Shown here in pieces: positions 42,375 to 50,674 of a stretch of DNA of 64,000 nt (positions are counted from its first letter, which is position 1; the number at the start of each line of letters is the position of its first letter). Under the pieces are notes generated by a model. It was not told the origin of the DNA. It made no database searches and was given only the letters and a program-made list of their open reading frames with translations. The stretch lies in NCBI RefSeq assembly GCF_001509555.1, contig NZ_LMAS01000009.1, positions 70,318 to 134,317 of the forward strand, written 5' to 3'. A program made the position numbers and the translations under genes. Origin of the DNA: Bacillus sp. FJAT-29937 (GTDB taxonomy: Bacteria; Bacillota; Bacilli; Bacillales; Cytobacillaceae).

Positions 42375-42570
42375 ATCCATTTATTTGCGGACTGAGAATC
42401 CTTTATTTCTATAAAATCCACACTTTTTGCGAATGAAAAGGACAGAGAATCCCTTATTAAATGAAAAACATGAGAAATCAGCCTTATTTTCAAGCATTAG
42501 CGGAATCAGAGTCCGTTCACCTCTAAAAAACAGCTTTTTTGAGCAATTAACGGAACCAGTGTCAGCTCCC
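42375..42570. repeat. Dispersed intergenic repeat, copy 2 of 2
   Basis: Same element as 37008-37206, same orientation, about 75-80 percent identical by eye. Contains GCGGAATCAGAGTCCGTTCA and GGACAGAGAATCCCTTATT. Confidence 0.75.
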
Positions 42571-42950
42571 AAGGCGTAAGGAAGGTTTTTTTAGCTACCA
42601 AGATTCAGTACTGTGCTTGAATTATCGAAAGAAAAAGGTTAGGCTCAAGTTTCTTTTGTAATTATTGAAGCAGTGGGAGCCAACAAAACTGAAGAAGTTA
42701 ATTTGCAGAAAAATAATGTAGAAGTTTAAGACGCTATTAATCATTATCATTTTGAGATGGAATAATAAAAATGGATGGCTATATTTATTCCCAAATAGGG
42801 AGTGTGAGTGAACTAGAAACAATTTTTATGATGGGTGTAGAGGCAAAAAGAAGCACTTGCAACAACTGAAAAATCTTATTAAAACAGCGGTGCAATATTA
42901 ATTAATACTAGAAAAATTAAATAATGATTTAGGAGATTTATTCAGAGCTC
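42571..42950. other. Decayed region without an intact gene
   Basis: Plus-strand phrases such as VLELSKEKG, stop, AQVSFVIIEAVGANK suggest the relic of a coding region interrupted by stops, but too little is left to name. No ribosome-binding site plus open frame combination was found. Confidence 0.4.
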
Positions 42951-43220
42951 TTATAAACGTTTATAAACATCGCCACGACTATTTATGTCTTGAATATTTA
43001 TTATTAGTTTCTCATCCTGGATCTGATAGATAATCCTGTATTTTCCCACCCTAATTCTGTAGACATTCTCGTAGCCAATTAGTTTAATGCTTCCAAAATA
43101 TGAGTATGGATTTTCAACTAAGGCATGTATGACATTAATAATTCTCTCTTTTGTTACTCTATCGCATTTTTGAAGAAACCTTAAAGAGGATTTAGACAAT
43201 TCAAGCGTATATTTATTCAT
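42951..43220 (-). CDS. RelE/ParE-type toxin, module 1
   Basis: An 89-residue RelE/ParE-fold protein (YTLELSKSSLRFLQKCDRVT, then the conserved IKLIGYENVYRIRVGKYRII and YQIQDEKLIINIQDINSRGD). The core LxGyxnvYRiRvGkYRIiY is the family hallmark. Its start overlaps the antitoxin gene's end by 8 bases, the usual coupling. It probably acts as a ribosome-dependent mRNA nuclease or as a harmless relative; the catalytic residues of this family vary and cannot be judged here. Confidence 0.85.
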   Translation of the reverse strand: MNKYTLELSKSSLRFLQKCDRVTKERIINVIHALVENPYSYFGSIKLIGYENVYRIRVGKYRIIYQIQDEKLIINIQDINSRGDVYKRL

Positions 43221-43434
43221 TTTCTAAAAACTCCTTACGTAACTGGTCTATCGTAAATGAATAGGTTTCTCCATTTTCATACTCTTTACGAGCCACTTCA
43301 ATTGCTTTTATTTCGTCTTCTGTAGCTTCCTCTTCAGGCATTGTTAAAATTTTGATCATCTTCTCAAGTTCGTGTAACTTCTCATCTGGTACAGTTTCAA
43401 TCAATTTAAGAATCTCTTCTCTTCTCACAGCCAC
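43213..43434 (-). CDS. RelB-like antitoxin, module 1
   Basis: A 73-residue acidic protein; the GTG at 43434 is chosen since AAGGAG lies 9 bases before it and the resulting start (MAVRREEILKLIETVPDEKL) aligns with the antitoxin of module 2. The C-terminal part, EYENGETYSFTIDQLRKEF, matches NGETYSFEEVF of module 2 and should wrap the toxin. It is upstream of and overlaps the toxin gene. Confidence 0.8.
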   Translation of the reverse strand: MAVRREEILKLIETVPDEKLHELEKMIKILTMPEEEATEDEIKAIEVARKEYENGETYSFTIDQLRKEFLENE

Positions 43435-43794
43435 TTTCATCAACTCCTTTATTTCTTATTATATCGTAATCATTATAATTTAACATAATTCATATTGAGC
43501 ACTTTCAAAAGAACTGCGTTATTGGCAAACAATAAACTAAAAATGTCAAATTGAAATAGAATTGAAAGGATGCATTTTATAGATCTATTTTCAATAATGA
43601 AATATTCTTTCTCTGATATTTGTAAAAATTGGCGAAATTTAGGAGTAAAGTATTCCTTGAATGTTTACTTCTTCTATTTAATTCCCATTGATCATATTAT
43701 TAAACTGAAGTAATGCCTATGAAATTGTTTACACTTCAAATCCAGCTTTATTTTTATTCTTAACCTTATCGTGATGATAAACAGGAGGAGAAAG
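43435..43794. other. Intergenic region, nothing recognised
   Basis: AT-rich sequence between the divergent antitoxin and HXXEE genes. It must hold both promoters, but no clear -35/-10 pair or long repeat stands out. Confidence 0.35.
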
Positions 43795-44349
43795 ATGATA
43801 GAGGTATTCCAAGAATTCTTCTATATTGAAACAGTGATTTGGTTGTTTCCTATCATGTTTATGATTCATGATTTGGAGGAAATCATAACCATTGAGGGCT
43901 TTATGGACAAGCATAAGAACAGGGTTCCAAAGACTATCCTTACTAGAATTGTAATGATCGGCAGAAAAATATTGGGTGCGAAATCAAGCCAGTTTTCCGT
44001 AACGACCGCATGGATTTTCCTTATTTTATCCATTATTACTTTCAGGACTGCCTATCTTCTTCCAAGCGGGGAGAACTTTCTTCTATTTACTGCCGCATTA
44101 AATGTTTTTTTTTTACAGACGTTTTCTCATATTAGCCAAACCATTATTTTCCGAAGTTATACGCCTGGTGTCCTAACGGCAGTTTTCATTGTCATTCCAT
44201 ATACGCTTCTAACCTATGCTCTATTGTTTGAATGGGGCTTCATAGACGGACAATTAATATATAAAAGTATTCCCATTAGCATTTTAATGGTACCCATTTT
44301 TCTTATTGGTGGGCTTTTGGGACGTCGAATAATCCATCCAATTGATTGA
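43795..44349 (+). CDS. HXXEE-domain membrane protein
   Basis: A 184-residue membrane protein with about five hydrophobic segments. The family motif His-x-x-Glu-Glu is visible as MIHDLEEIITIEGFMDKH near residue 25. AGGAGGAGA precedes the ATG at 43795. The family is widespread but uncharacterised; the HxxEE motif in the membrane could hold a metal. It sits between two related toxin-antitoxin modules with no visible tie to them. Confidence 0.75.
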   Translation: MIEVFQEFFYIETVIWLFPIMFMIHDLEEIITIEGFMDKHKNRVPKTILTRIVMIGRKILGAKSSQFSVTTAWIFLILSIITFRTAYLLPSGENFLLFTAALNVFFLQTFSHISQTIIFRSYTPGVLTAVFIVIPYTLLTYALLFEWGFIDGQLIYKSIPISILMVPIFLIGGLLGRRIIHPID

Positions 44350-44529
44350 GGATGTTAAGGAGTTTCAGATTTACTTACCTATGTTTAAATTTTTCCTTCT
44401 TTAATCACACTGCGGCACAAATCCTACTATGTCAGCTTCATATTTTCATGTTACAAGCAATCCCAGTTTATTTCCTAAATTTCTAATGATATGATGTGAG
44501 TAAATACACCTTAATCGGCGGTGATGATG

Positions 44530-44796
44530 ATGAATAAAGTTTTATCCTCAGAGGAACTCATGAAGTTTATTGATGATATGGATCGCGAAAATTCAGTCAT
44601 GCAATTTTCTATTCCGGGTAAAGGAAGATTTACTCTTGTTCTTCAAGAGGAAGATGAACAATCAATATATGCTGATGTAAAGAAAAATCCGCAACTTGAA
44701 TGGATGTTCAAAGAAAGTGAGGAACAATACAGTAAAGGTCTCGGAATGACGACCTCAGACCTATTAAAATCACTTAAAGATAAGGAATTTAAGTAA
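44530..44796 (+). CDS. Hypothetical small acidic protein
   Basis: An 88-residue protein. GGCGGTGA overlaps a run of GTG-ATG-ATG-ATG codons; the last ATG (44530) is best spaced. The sequence (SSEELMKFIDDMDRENSVMQ, GKGRFTLVLQEEDEQSI, LGMTTSDLLKSLKDKEF) is acidic with a beta-strand centre and helical ends, somewhat like a small antitoxin or immunity protein, but no partner gene follows. Not recognised. Confidence 0.6.
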   Translation: MNKVLSSEELMKFIDDMDRENSVMQFSIPGKGRFTLVLQEEDEQSIYADVKKNPQLEWMFKESEEQYSKGLGMTTSDLLKSLKDKEFK

Positions 44797-45143
44797 ATAC
44801 TTTGGAAAATATAAAGGAATTTCAAGAATCGTTGTTAAGAAGTTTCAGATTTATTTTAAAGAAATGAATAACACTATCGTTATTATTGCGGTTTTATTTC
44901 CAGGTGATAATAAGTGAATTAATTTCATAATACTTGATTTTTAAAAACACAGCCCCGCAGAATTTTACTATAATATTTTTTGAATTTTATGCAGCTTGTT
45001 TTCGTAAAAAAGTCACAGGGAGTATTCCTCCAGTCTTAGATTGGGTGTGGTAACTTACTTATGAACCCTTGATGCTGTATGGGTTAAAATTATGAAATTA
45101 ATTCGATATATTAACATTAACAATAAAAAAGGGAGTGTATATG
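44797..45143. other. Intergenic region with a faint repeat
   Basis: GTTAAGAAGTTTCAGATTTA at 44835 resembles GTTAAGGAGTTTCAGATTTA at 44353, and both are followed by a CACA-GC-rich patch ending in CTACTAT/TTACTAT. They may be two worn copies of a short repeat around the 44530 gene. No gene seen. Confidence 0.4.
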
Positions 45144-45356
45144 ATGGCAATGTTAGAGGAAAAAAGAAAGCAATTGCATGATCTAATAAATGCAGCTCCA
45201 TCCGAAAAATTATCGGAACTGGAAAAGCTAATTAGAATTACGTTAATTCCCGAAGAAAAACCAACTGAAGAAGAAAAGAAGATAATAGAGCAGGCTGAAA
45301 AGGAATTCATTAATGGGGAAACATATTCTTTTGAAGAAGTATTCGGGAACGAATAA
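45144..45356 (+). CDS. RelB-like antitoxin, module 2
   Basis: A 70-residue acidic helical protein (MAMLEEKRKQLHDLINAAPS ... EKEFINGETYSFEEVFGNE). GGGAG lies 8 bases before the ATG. It aligns along its length with the antitoxin at 43213-43434, including the NGETYSF toxin-binding tail. The toxin gene starts two bases after its stop. Confidence 0.82.
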   Translation: MAMLEEKRKQLHDLINAAPSEKLSELEKLIRITLIPEEKPTEEEKKIIEQAEKEFINGETYSFEEVFGNE

Positions 45357-45358
45357 TA

Positions 45359-45622
45359 ATGTATAAATTGGAGTTTTCTAAGCAGTCCAAAAAGTTTATT
45401 GAGAAACAAGATCAGACAACTAAGAAAAGAATAAGAAATATTTTGTTGTCACTTGCTGAAAATCCTTATTCCCATAGTGACACTATAAAATTAACTGGTT
45501 ATGTAAATGTGTATCGGGTTAGAATTGGAAAGTATAGGATCCTTTATAAAATCATAGACGATAGACTTATTGTATATGTAGATGGTATAGATAGTAGAGG
45601 ACAGGTATACAAAAGAAAATAA
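45359..45622 (+). CDS. RelE/ParE-type toxin, module 2
   Basis: An 87-residue RelE/ParE-fold protein, clearly paralogous to the module 1 toxin: YKLEFSKQSKKFIEKQDQTT, then IKLTGYVNVYRVRIGKYRIL and DGIDSRGQVYKRK. It follows its antitoxin directly, so antitoxin and toxin are one operon. The two modules are in opposite orientation about 1.9 kb apart. Confidence 0.87.
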   Translation: MYKLEFSKQSKKFIEKQDQTTKKRIRNILLSLAENPYSHSDTIKLTGYVNVYRVRIGKYRILYKIIDDRLIVYVDGIDSRGQVYKRK

Positions 45623-45639
45623 TCAAAGGCCTTGTGGAT

Positions 45640-45712
45640 AAAAATGCCTGCAGGAGATGTTGATCCCCGGTAAGTTAAAGTGTTACCTTATCGGGGAACA
45701 GGCATCTTTTTC
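45640..45712. terminator. Bidirectional long-stem terminator
   Basis: AAATGCCTG / CAGGCAT outer stem and CCCCGGTAA / TTATCGGGG inner stem; T-runs on both strands. It separates the toxin gene from the convergent small gene at 45737. Confidence 0.75.
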
Positions 45713-45736
45713 AAAAGCCACTCAATCTAATGCTTG

Positions 45737-45895
45737 TCAATCCCGCATCGCCCCAGCTTCCCGCGAAGTCATCGCCCCTTGCCCTGCATTAACATCTTTC
45801 CTAATTTCCTGTTTCACTTTCTGCGGATCCGTTCCAGTAAATCCTGATTGCATATTAGAACTCAAATTCTTATTAGCTTGTTCATTCTGTTGCAT
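45737..45895 (-). CDS. Small spore-protein-like 52-residue protein
   Basis: Minus-strand ATG at 45895 with GAGGAGG six bases before it; TGA at 45737. The product is Gln/Asn/Lys-rich: MQQNEQANKNLSSNMQSGFT, then GTDPQKVKQEIRKDVNAGQG and AMTSREAGAMRD. The TDPQKVKQ...AGQG pattern recalls gamma-type small acid-soluble spore proteins, although the repeats of SspE are absent. Spore localisation is inferred from composition only. Confidence 0.65.
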   Translation of the reverse strand: MQQNEQANKNLSSNMQSGFTGTDPQKVKQEIRKDVNAGQGAMTSREAGAMRD

Positions 45896-46119
45896 ACAAT
45901 TCCTCCTCGAATTGATTATTTAACCTTCATAGTATTTACTAATCTCGCTCTTATATCCCGATGGCTTGGTCTTCGTTTAAGTGCCGGCTGCTTTTTTCCA
46001 ATGATTTCAATCGGATATACGCATGGGGTTTAACAAACGTGGCAATCATTTTAATGTATAATAACCAGTACGATTTAATCGGAAATTATCTATGAGCAGC
46101 AAATTAAAAGGGGAAACAA

Positions 46120-48348
46120 ATGACAACAACCAATACATATATCAAAGAATGGCAGCAAGCCTTACAACAAGAGATTAATCACTTAAAAAAATTCGGCGGA
46201 AGCCGCTATTCTGTCAAAAACGGAAGGCTGTTATCAAATGACGGTCCGTATAGCTATTATTTTGATACAGCCATCTCATTAAAAATTCCAGTTGGTTCCT
46301 CGATCAAATTGGAATGGGGAACGATGAAAAGCAGTGGAAAGGTGCTTTCTTCTGAGGGTAGAGGAATTATTCTAGCGCTGGAACAAAACTTTGGCGACCT
46401 CATCCCAGATGCGTATCTGCTGCATGACCCATGGGAATTGCTAGAACAGTTAATCGAGCGCTTGGATGAAATTAAAAAAAGTAAACAGAAGCGACTGAGA
46501 GTGAAGAGGTTGATGAATCCTTCCATGGAGACGAAACATCCAAAGGAAAAGATCAAGAGTAACGTCCATGAGTTGGTTTTGCGGTCTAAATACAATCCGG
46601 CCACGTTCGTCTGGGGGCCACCGGGTACCGGAAAAACATACACCTTGGCCAGGACAGCTGCTAATAAATATTTTCAGAAGAAAAAAGTGTTGATTTTGTC
46701 GCATAGCAATCAGGCTGTTGATGTCTTAATGGCGGAACTGACTGATTTTATAAAAAGGAAAAAAAGATTTCATGAAGGGGATGTGCTCCGCTATGGCGGG
46801 AACAGCGGCGAAACTCTAACAGCCCACAACGAAATTACGACAAATCTGCTGATTGAAAAGCAGGACCCGCTCCTTGCCCAGGATAGAGAGAAACTAATTG
46901 AAGAAAGGCGCCACTTAAAGCAAGACCTGGCTCATTCTTTCAGTAAAAGAGATTCGGATCAGCTGTTGGAACTAGAAACGAAGATTGCCAGGATGCTGGA
47001 AAAGGTCCGGAGGAAAGAAGTTGAATTAGTCAAAGAAGCGTTCATTGTCGGCACGACGCTGGCAAAGGCGGCTAGTGACAGCGCTATTTATGAACCGGAA
47101 TATGACCTCGTCATCCTCGATGAAGCAAGTATGGCCTATGTTCCACAGGCAGCTTTTGCCGCAGCCTTGGGAAAGCGTGTCATTATTTGCGGCGACTTCA
47201 AGCAATTGCCCCCGATTGCCGCAAGCCGGGATCCGCTTGTGGCCACATGGCTGAAAGAGGATGTGTTCCATAAGGCGGAAGTGGTGGATTGGTTGAATGA
47301 AGAGAAGCTTCATCCGCAGCTATTTTTATTAAAAGAACAGCGGAGGATGCACCCGGATATTTCAGCTTTTACGAATCGTTATATCTATCATTCACTCGTT
47401 GGCGATCACGAAAGTGTTTATAAAAGCAGAAATCGGATCACAAGTCTTGCTCCTTTTAAAGAACGAGCGGCTGTGCTTATCGATACAAGTTTCACTGGAT
47501 TGCATTGTATCAGTGATAAAGCAACCAATTCCAGGTTCAATCTTTGGCAGCTGCTGCTGTCTTTTCAATTGATACACGAAGCGTACTTAGGTGGAGCAAA
47601 ATCAATCGGGTATGTGACCCCATACCGTGCTCAGGCAAATCTAATGGAGCAGCTGTTACAAGAGGTATATGAGGAAGAGCGCAGCCAAGCGGATATCATC
47701 GCGGCTACTGTCCACCGTTTCCAGGGGAGTGAACGGGATGTGATGATCTTTGATACGGTTGATAGCGCCCCGCAAGAACGGGCTGGAATGCTTTTAACAG
47801 GCAAGGAAAGTGAACGTTTGATTAATGTGGCCATTACAAGAACGAAAGGGAAATTTCTTCATGTCAGCAACAGAAATTTTATCGAAAATCATGTTTATCC
47901 AAGAAAAACGCTGCGGCAACTTGTTGACCATCAAGTTAGGAACAAAAAAACGGTTACAACGAAAGATATTGGCTCTTGGATTCGCAATCAACACCCAACA
48001 TTAAGCTGGATGCATGCGCGAAAAATAGAAGCTGTCTTTCAAGACTTGAGATCAGCAAAGGCATCGATTACCATCTCCTTGTCTGAGGGTAGTATGTTAT
48101 CTGAGGAATGGACTAAGCAGTTATTAAATAGAAGAAAACAGGTAAAATTAACCGTTATTTCGAATCAAAATTGGAGCAATTCCGATATCTGGCTAGACGA
48201 AAGCTTTCCCTTTCCGTTTTTGATCATTGACGGGAAGGTTTTGTGGCTCGGACTTCCACTTGAAGGCGCTAGGGGAGTCGAGCCTCCATATGTAGCGGCT
48301 AGGCTTTATTCAAGTAATGTGTGTGAATACCTGTTAAAACAGATATAA
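46120..48348 (+). CDS. Superfamily 1 DNA/RNA helicase (Upf1/Dna2 type) with C-terminal PLD-like domain
   Basis: A 742-residue SF1B helicase. Motif I is WGPPGTGKT (about 165-173), motif Ia SHSNQAVDVL, motif II LDEASM, motif III GDFKQLPP, then SIGYVTPYRAQ, the motif V/VI region TVHRFQGSERDVMIFD and NVAITRTKGK. Between motifs Ia and II is a coiled-coil insertion of about 80 residues. The C-terminal 120 residues (SITISLSEGSM..., FLIIDGKVLWLGLPLE) look like a phospholipase-D-type nuclease fold without the HxK residues. Such AAA_11/AAA_12 helicases appear in repair and in defence systems; it stands alone here. Confidence 0.87.
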   Translation: MTTTNTYIKEWQQALQQEINHLKKFGGSRYSVKNGRLLSNDGPYSYYFDTAISLKIPVGSSIKLEWGTMKSSGKVLSSEGRGIILALEQNFGDLIPDAYLLHDPWELLEQLIERLDEIKKSKQKRLRVKRLMNPSMETKHPKEKIKSNVHELVLRSKYNPATFVWGPPGTGKTYTLARTAANKYFQKKKVLILSHSNQAVDVLMAELTDFIKRKKRFHEGDVLRYGGNSGETLTAHNEITTNLLIEKQDPLLAQDREKLIEERRHLKQDLAHSFSKRDSDQLLELETKIARMLEKVRRKEVELVKEAFIVGTTLAKAASDSAIYEPEYDLVILDEASMAYVPQAAFAAALGKRVIICGDFKQLPPIAASRDPLVATWLKEDVFHKAEVVDWLNEEKLHPQLFLLKEQRRMHPDISAFTNRYIYHSLVGDHESVYKSRNRITSLAPFKERAAVLIDTSFTGLHCISDKATNSRFNLWQLLLSFQLIHEAYLGGAKSIGYVTPYRAQANLMEQLLQEVYEEERSQADIIAATVHRFQGSERDVMIFDTVDSAPQERAGMLLTGKESERLINVAITRTKGKFLHVSNRNFIENHVYPRKTLRQLVDHQVRNKKTVTTKDIGSWIRNQHPTLSWMHARKIEAVFQDLRSAKASITISLSEGSMLSEEWTKQLLNRRKQVKLTVISNQNWSNSDIWLDESFPFPFLIIDGKVLWLGLPLEGARGVEPPYVAARLYSSNVCEYLLKQI

Positions 48349-48524
48349 AAGCTTAGGTGGTTCTCTGTCTGTATAGACGTGGGAACCACCTCTTTGTTTA
48401 TTTTCAAATAGTTCGTTATAAAACTTATCACAGTAGCGCCTCCTCCAATATGGTCAAAATTGGTAACATAAAGCCTCATGAAGGAATAGTTTATTACTGT
48501 ATTGAAAAAGAGGAGGCGATTGTC

Positions 48525-48842
48525 TTGCATTATCCTGTTTATCCACTAAGAGATACGCATCAGCATCATCATCATCATGAAAAGTGTAAAAAGCATTTGT
48601 ATCAATTTATTCAAATTGAATTAAACGATGGCTCTGTTTTTCAGGGGTTACTTCACAGCTATGATCATGACAAAATGTATCTGATCATGCCTAGAGCACA
48701 TCAATCCCACCATATGACCATGAATGTTCATATGGATGATGATGAAAGTCGTTTATTTCCTTTCTTTGGCCCCTTTGGTCTATTTGGCTTCCCATTCTTT
48801 GGAATAAGAAGATTTGGACCATTTTTCCCGTTCTTTATCTAA
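48525..48842 (+). CDS. His- and Phe-rich small protein, possibly spore coat
   Basis: The TTG at 48525 has GAGGAGG 9 bases upstream and gives a 105-residue product; an open frame reaches back to 48357 but lacks initiation signals. The protein has a His5 run near the start, an Sm/PRC-like beta segment (YQFIQIELNDGSVFQGLLHS), a second His-rich part and a tail of FFGPFGLFGFPFFGIRRFGP type. Such composition is common among spore-coat proteins; the family is not recognised and metal binding by the histidines is a guess. Confidence 0.6.
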   Translation: MHYPVYPLRDTHQHHHHHEKCKKHLYQFIQIELNDGSVFQGLLHSYDHDKMYLIMPRAHQSHHMTMNVHMDDDESRLFPFFGPFGLFGFPFFGIRRFGPFFPFFI

Positions 48843-48857
48843 ATTTCAACACGATAA

Positions 48858-48893
48858 AAAGGCTTGCGGTACAAAATGTACTGCAAGCCTTTC
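48858..48893. terminator. Bidirectional terminator
   Basis: AAAGGCTTGCGGTAC / GTACTGCAAGCCTTT with one mismatch; A- and T-rich flanks. It serves the converging genes on both sides. Confidence 0.8.
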
Positions 48894-48908
48894 TAAGTTA
48901 CAGCGCAC

Positions 48909-49619
48909 TTACTTTGTGCATGTAATGATTCTGTAGTCTAAAGTACCATGATACTTTGTCAATATATTAAAATGCTGAAGGAGGACCGAGTAAAGTTCAG
49001 GCTCAATATAATTTGAGTACTGAAATTCAACCGCTGGATTGTCTTGAGGGATCGAATATTTATTATTGATTATTTTTATGTTCTTAAAACCTGTGTATTT
49101 CATAAAAGCAATCCAATCCTTCTCCGTAAGAACGTGATCCAATCCATAAAATTGTTTAATCTCCTCAATTTCATCTTTTTCGAGCGGATGGTTAATGGTT
49201 AGCTCATTTGCAATGAACCGTCCATCATTTTTTAATAAACGAAATATTTCCTTAAGAGCCCTAGGCTTATTGACAAAAGCAAGAACTGATTCGGAAATAA
49301 TAAAATCAAATTGATGACTCTCCAATGGACATTTTTCTATTGAACCTTGAATAATTTCTACTGGCAGTTCGTGTTTTTTCATTCTTTTTTTTGCCTTTCT
49401 CACCATGATTGGATTAATATCCATTCCCGTTACGTTTGCACCGTATTTAGAAGCAAGGTAGGCAGCTGTTTGGCCCGTACCACATCCAACATCTAATAGT
49501 TGTGAAGTGTTGTTCAGATCCTCTAGCATGAATATTTCCTTCGTTAAATGAATCCCCCCGGGGTGTGCCCCCCCAATACCAAATTTAGACAAAAAGTCCA
49601 AATACTTTGAATTTCCCAT
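48909..49619 (-). CDS. Class I SAM-dependent methyltransferase
   Basis: A 236-residue methyltransferase. The ATG at 49619 has GAGGG upstream; the frame stays open to 49895, but that stretch lies over another gene remnant. Motif I is LLDVGCGTGQTAAYLA, the acidic end of strand 2 is GMDINP, motif II is FDFIISESVLAFVN and motif III LKNDGRFIANEL. The start GNSKYLDFLSKFGIGGAHPGG, with the HPGG phrase, is typical of small-molecule methyltransferases of the UbiE/arsenite group. The substrate is not known. Confidence 0.83.
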   Translation of the reverse strand: MGNSKYLDFLSKFGIGGAHPGGIHLTKEIFMLEDLNNTSQLLDVGCGTGQTAAYLASKYGANVTGMDINPIMVRKAKKRMKKHELPVEIIQGSIEKCPLESHQFDFIISESVLAFVNKPRALKEIFRLLKNDGRFIANELTINHPLEKDEIEEIKQFYGLDHVLTEKDWIAFMKYTGFKNIKIINNKYSIPQDNPAVEFQYSNYIEPELYSVLLQHFNILTKYHGTLDYRIITCTK

Positions 49620-49684
49620 CTGAAGCACCCTCTTCATACATCTTTTTTGCATGATATGTAAGAAAAAGGAAGTGGGTACCTTAA

Positions 49685-49948
49685 ATGTGGTGGGAATATC
49701 ATGAAAAAGCCGAAAAGCTACTAAAACCATTAATCGAAACGGAGGGAAAGAACATGGGGCTTTCACTGGAGGACACTTCATTTGCAAGATATTTTCGAAA
49801 GGGAGGCTTTGAGGAAGGAAAGGAAGAAGGTGTAAAGGAAAAAGCGATTGAGATTGCCAAAAACCTTTTAAAAATGAATTTAAGTATAGAAGCAATTTGT
49901 GAGGCTACTGGTTTAACTTTAGAAGAGGTAAAGGAATTAAATAAATAG
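49685..49948 (+). pseudogene. C-terminal fragment of a Rpn/PD-(D/E)XK transposase-like nuclease
   Basis: The 87-codon frame ends with EEGVKEKAIEIAKNLLKMNL followed by SIEAICEATGLTLEEVKELN, the helical tail found at the end of Rpn-family recombination-promoting nucleases. The catalytic PD-(D/E)XK domain that should precede it is absent, so only the tail remains. Confidence 0.65.
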
Positions 49949-50024
49949 TGTAGGTAAATTTCCACTTCTTCTCTATATGAAAACTTTAAAAGTATCCATT
50001 GCTTAAAATAGAAAAAATACTCAA

Positions 50025-50061
50025 TGAAGAAGAACACAGTCTATCTGTGTCCTTCTTCATT
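50025..50061. terminator. Bidirectional hairpin terminator
   Basis: ATGAAGAAGAACACAG / CTGTGTCCTTCTTCAT with one mismatch and a TCTAT loop, between the Rpn fragment and the GerP-like gene. Confidence 0.65.
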
Positions 50062-50090
50062 TAAACTATAAGTAAATCTCAAAATATAAA

Positions 50091-50330
50091 TTACTCAACC
50101 AAGCCCTCATCCCCAGGCTCCTTATCCAATTGTTGATCGCTGACATCAGGGTCTATAAAGTTTGTGAATGAAATGCCAGTGGATGTATTGATCCACCCTC
50201 CAGCATTATTAGATCCACTCCCGGATGGATCTTTTACAGCAGATATAGGTGAAATAGACTTCGTATTACCGAAATTCACAATGCCCCCGGTGACTTTTTG
50301 TACCTGAATTTGTCCGAAAATGGATGCCAT
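50091..50330 (-). CDS. Spore germination protein of the GerPA/GerPF family
   Basis: A 79-residue protein matching GerPA/GerPF: IFGQIQVQKVTGGIVNFGNT, the ISPISAVKDPSGSGSNNAGG middle and the NFIDPDVSDQQLD ending, equivalent to the usual NDPDVNDQ. GerP proteins affect spore-coat permeability to germinants. It is alone and not within a gerPABCDEF cluster, so it is an orphan paralogue. Expected expression is late in the mother cell. Confidence 0.82.
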   Translation of the reverse strand: MASIFGQIQVQKVTGGIVNFGNTKSISPISAVKDPSGSGSNNAGGWINTSTGISFTNFIDPDVSDQQLDKEPGDEGLVE

Positions 50331-50674
50331 TTTATTTAATCATCCTTTTGAAAAAATAATTTTATTGCATTATATGAAGGATTTATCGGAATGAAACTTG
50401 GGCTAGCAAGAGGGATTGGCAGAAGTGTTAGCATAAATCCCGAAGACTAATAAAGTACCGATAAAAAACAACATTTAGGTAACTGTTTCCTTACGCTGGG
50501 GAGCAGGCACTTTTTTACGACTTGAGATGTAGAAACTTTCAAGCTTATTGCGGTAGAGGACTGAATTTGAATTTAATATAATGTATTTAAGAAATTGAAA
50601 TTGTTCAATCATTATAAGTAAAGTTTATTTGGAAACAGAAATCATCTAAATTTATTAATAGGAGGAGTTTTAAG
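50331..50674. other. Intergenic region, nothing recognised
   Basis: Contains a weak terminator-like patch around 50475-50515 (CTGTTTCC ... GGGGAGCAGG then six T) and AT-rich sequence before the hydrolase gene. No gene. Confidence 0.35.

Noticed and set aside
42381..42572. Minus-strand 63-codon protein
   Set aside because: Same repeat family as 37008-37206; low-quality composition.
42600..42730. XdhC-type gene relic
   Set aside because: The phrase AQVSFVIIEAVG recalls XdhC proteins, but only about 20 residues around an in-frame stop remain, too little to name.
48357..48524. N-terminal extension of the His/Phe-rich protein
   Set aside because: No initiation signal at 48357, and the extension runs out of the preceding hairpin region; GAGGAGG marks the TTG at 48525.
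49620..49895. N-terminal extension of the methyltransferase
   Set aside because: It is antisense to the Rpn fragment, hydrophobic nonsense in composition, and the domain starts at 49619.
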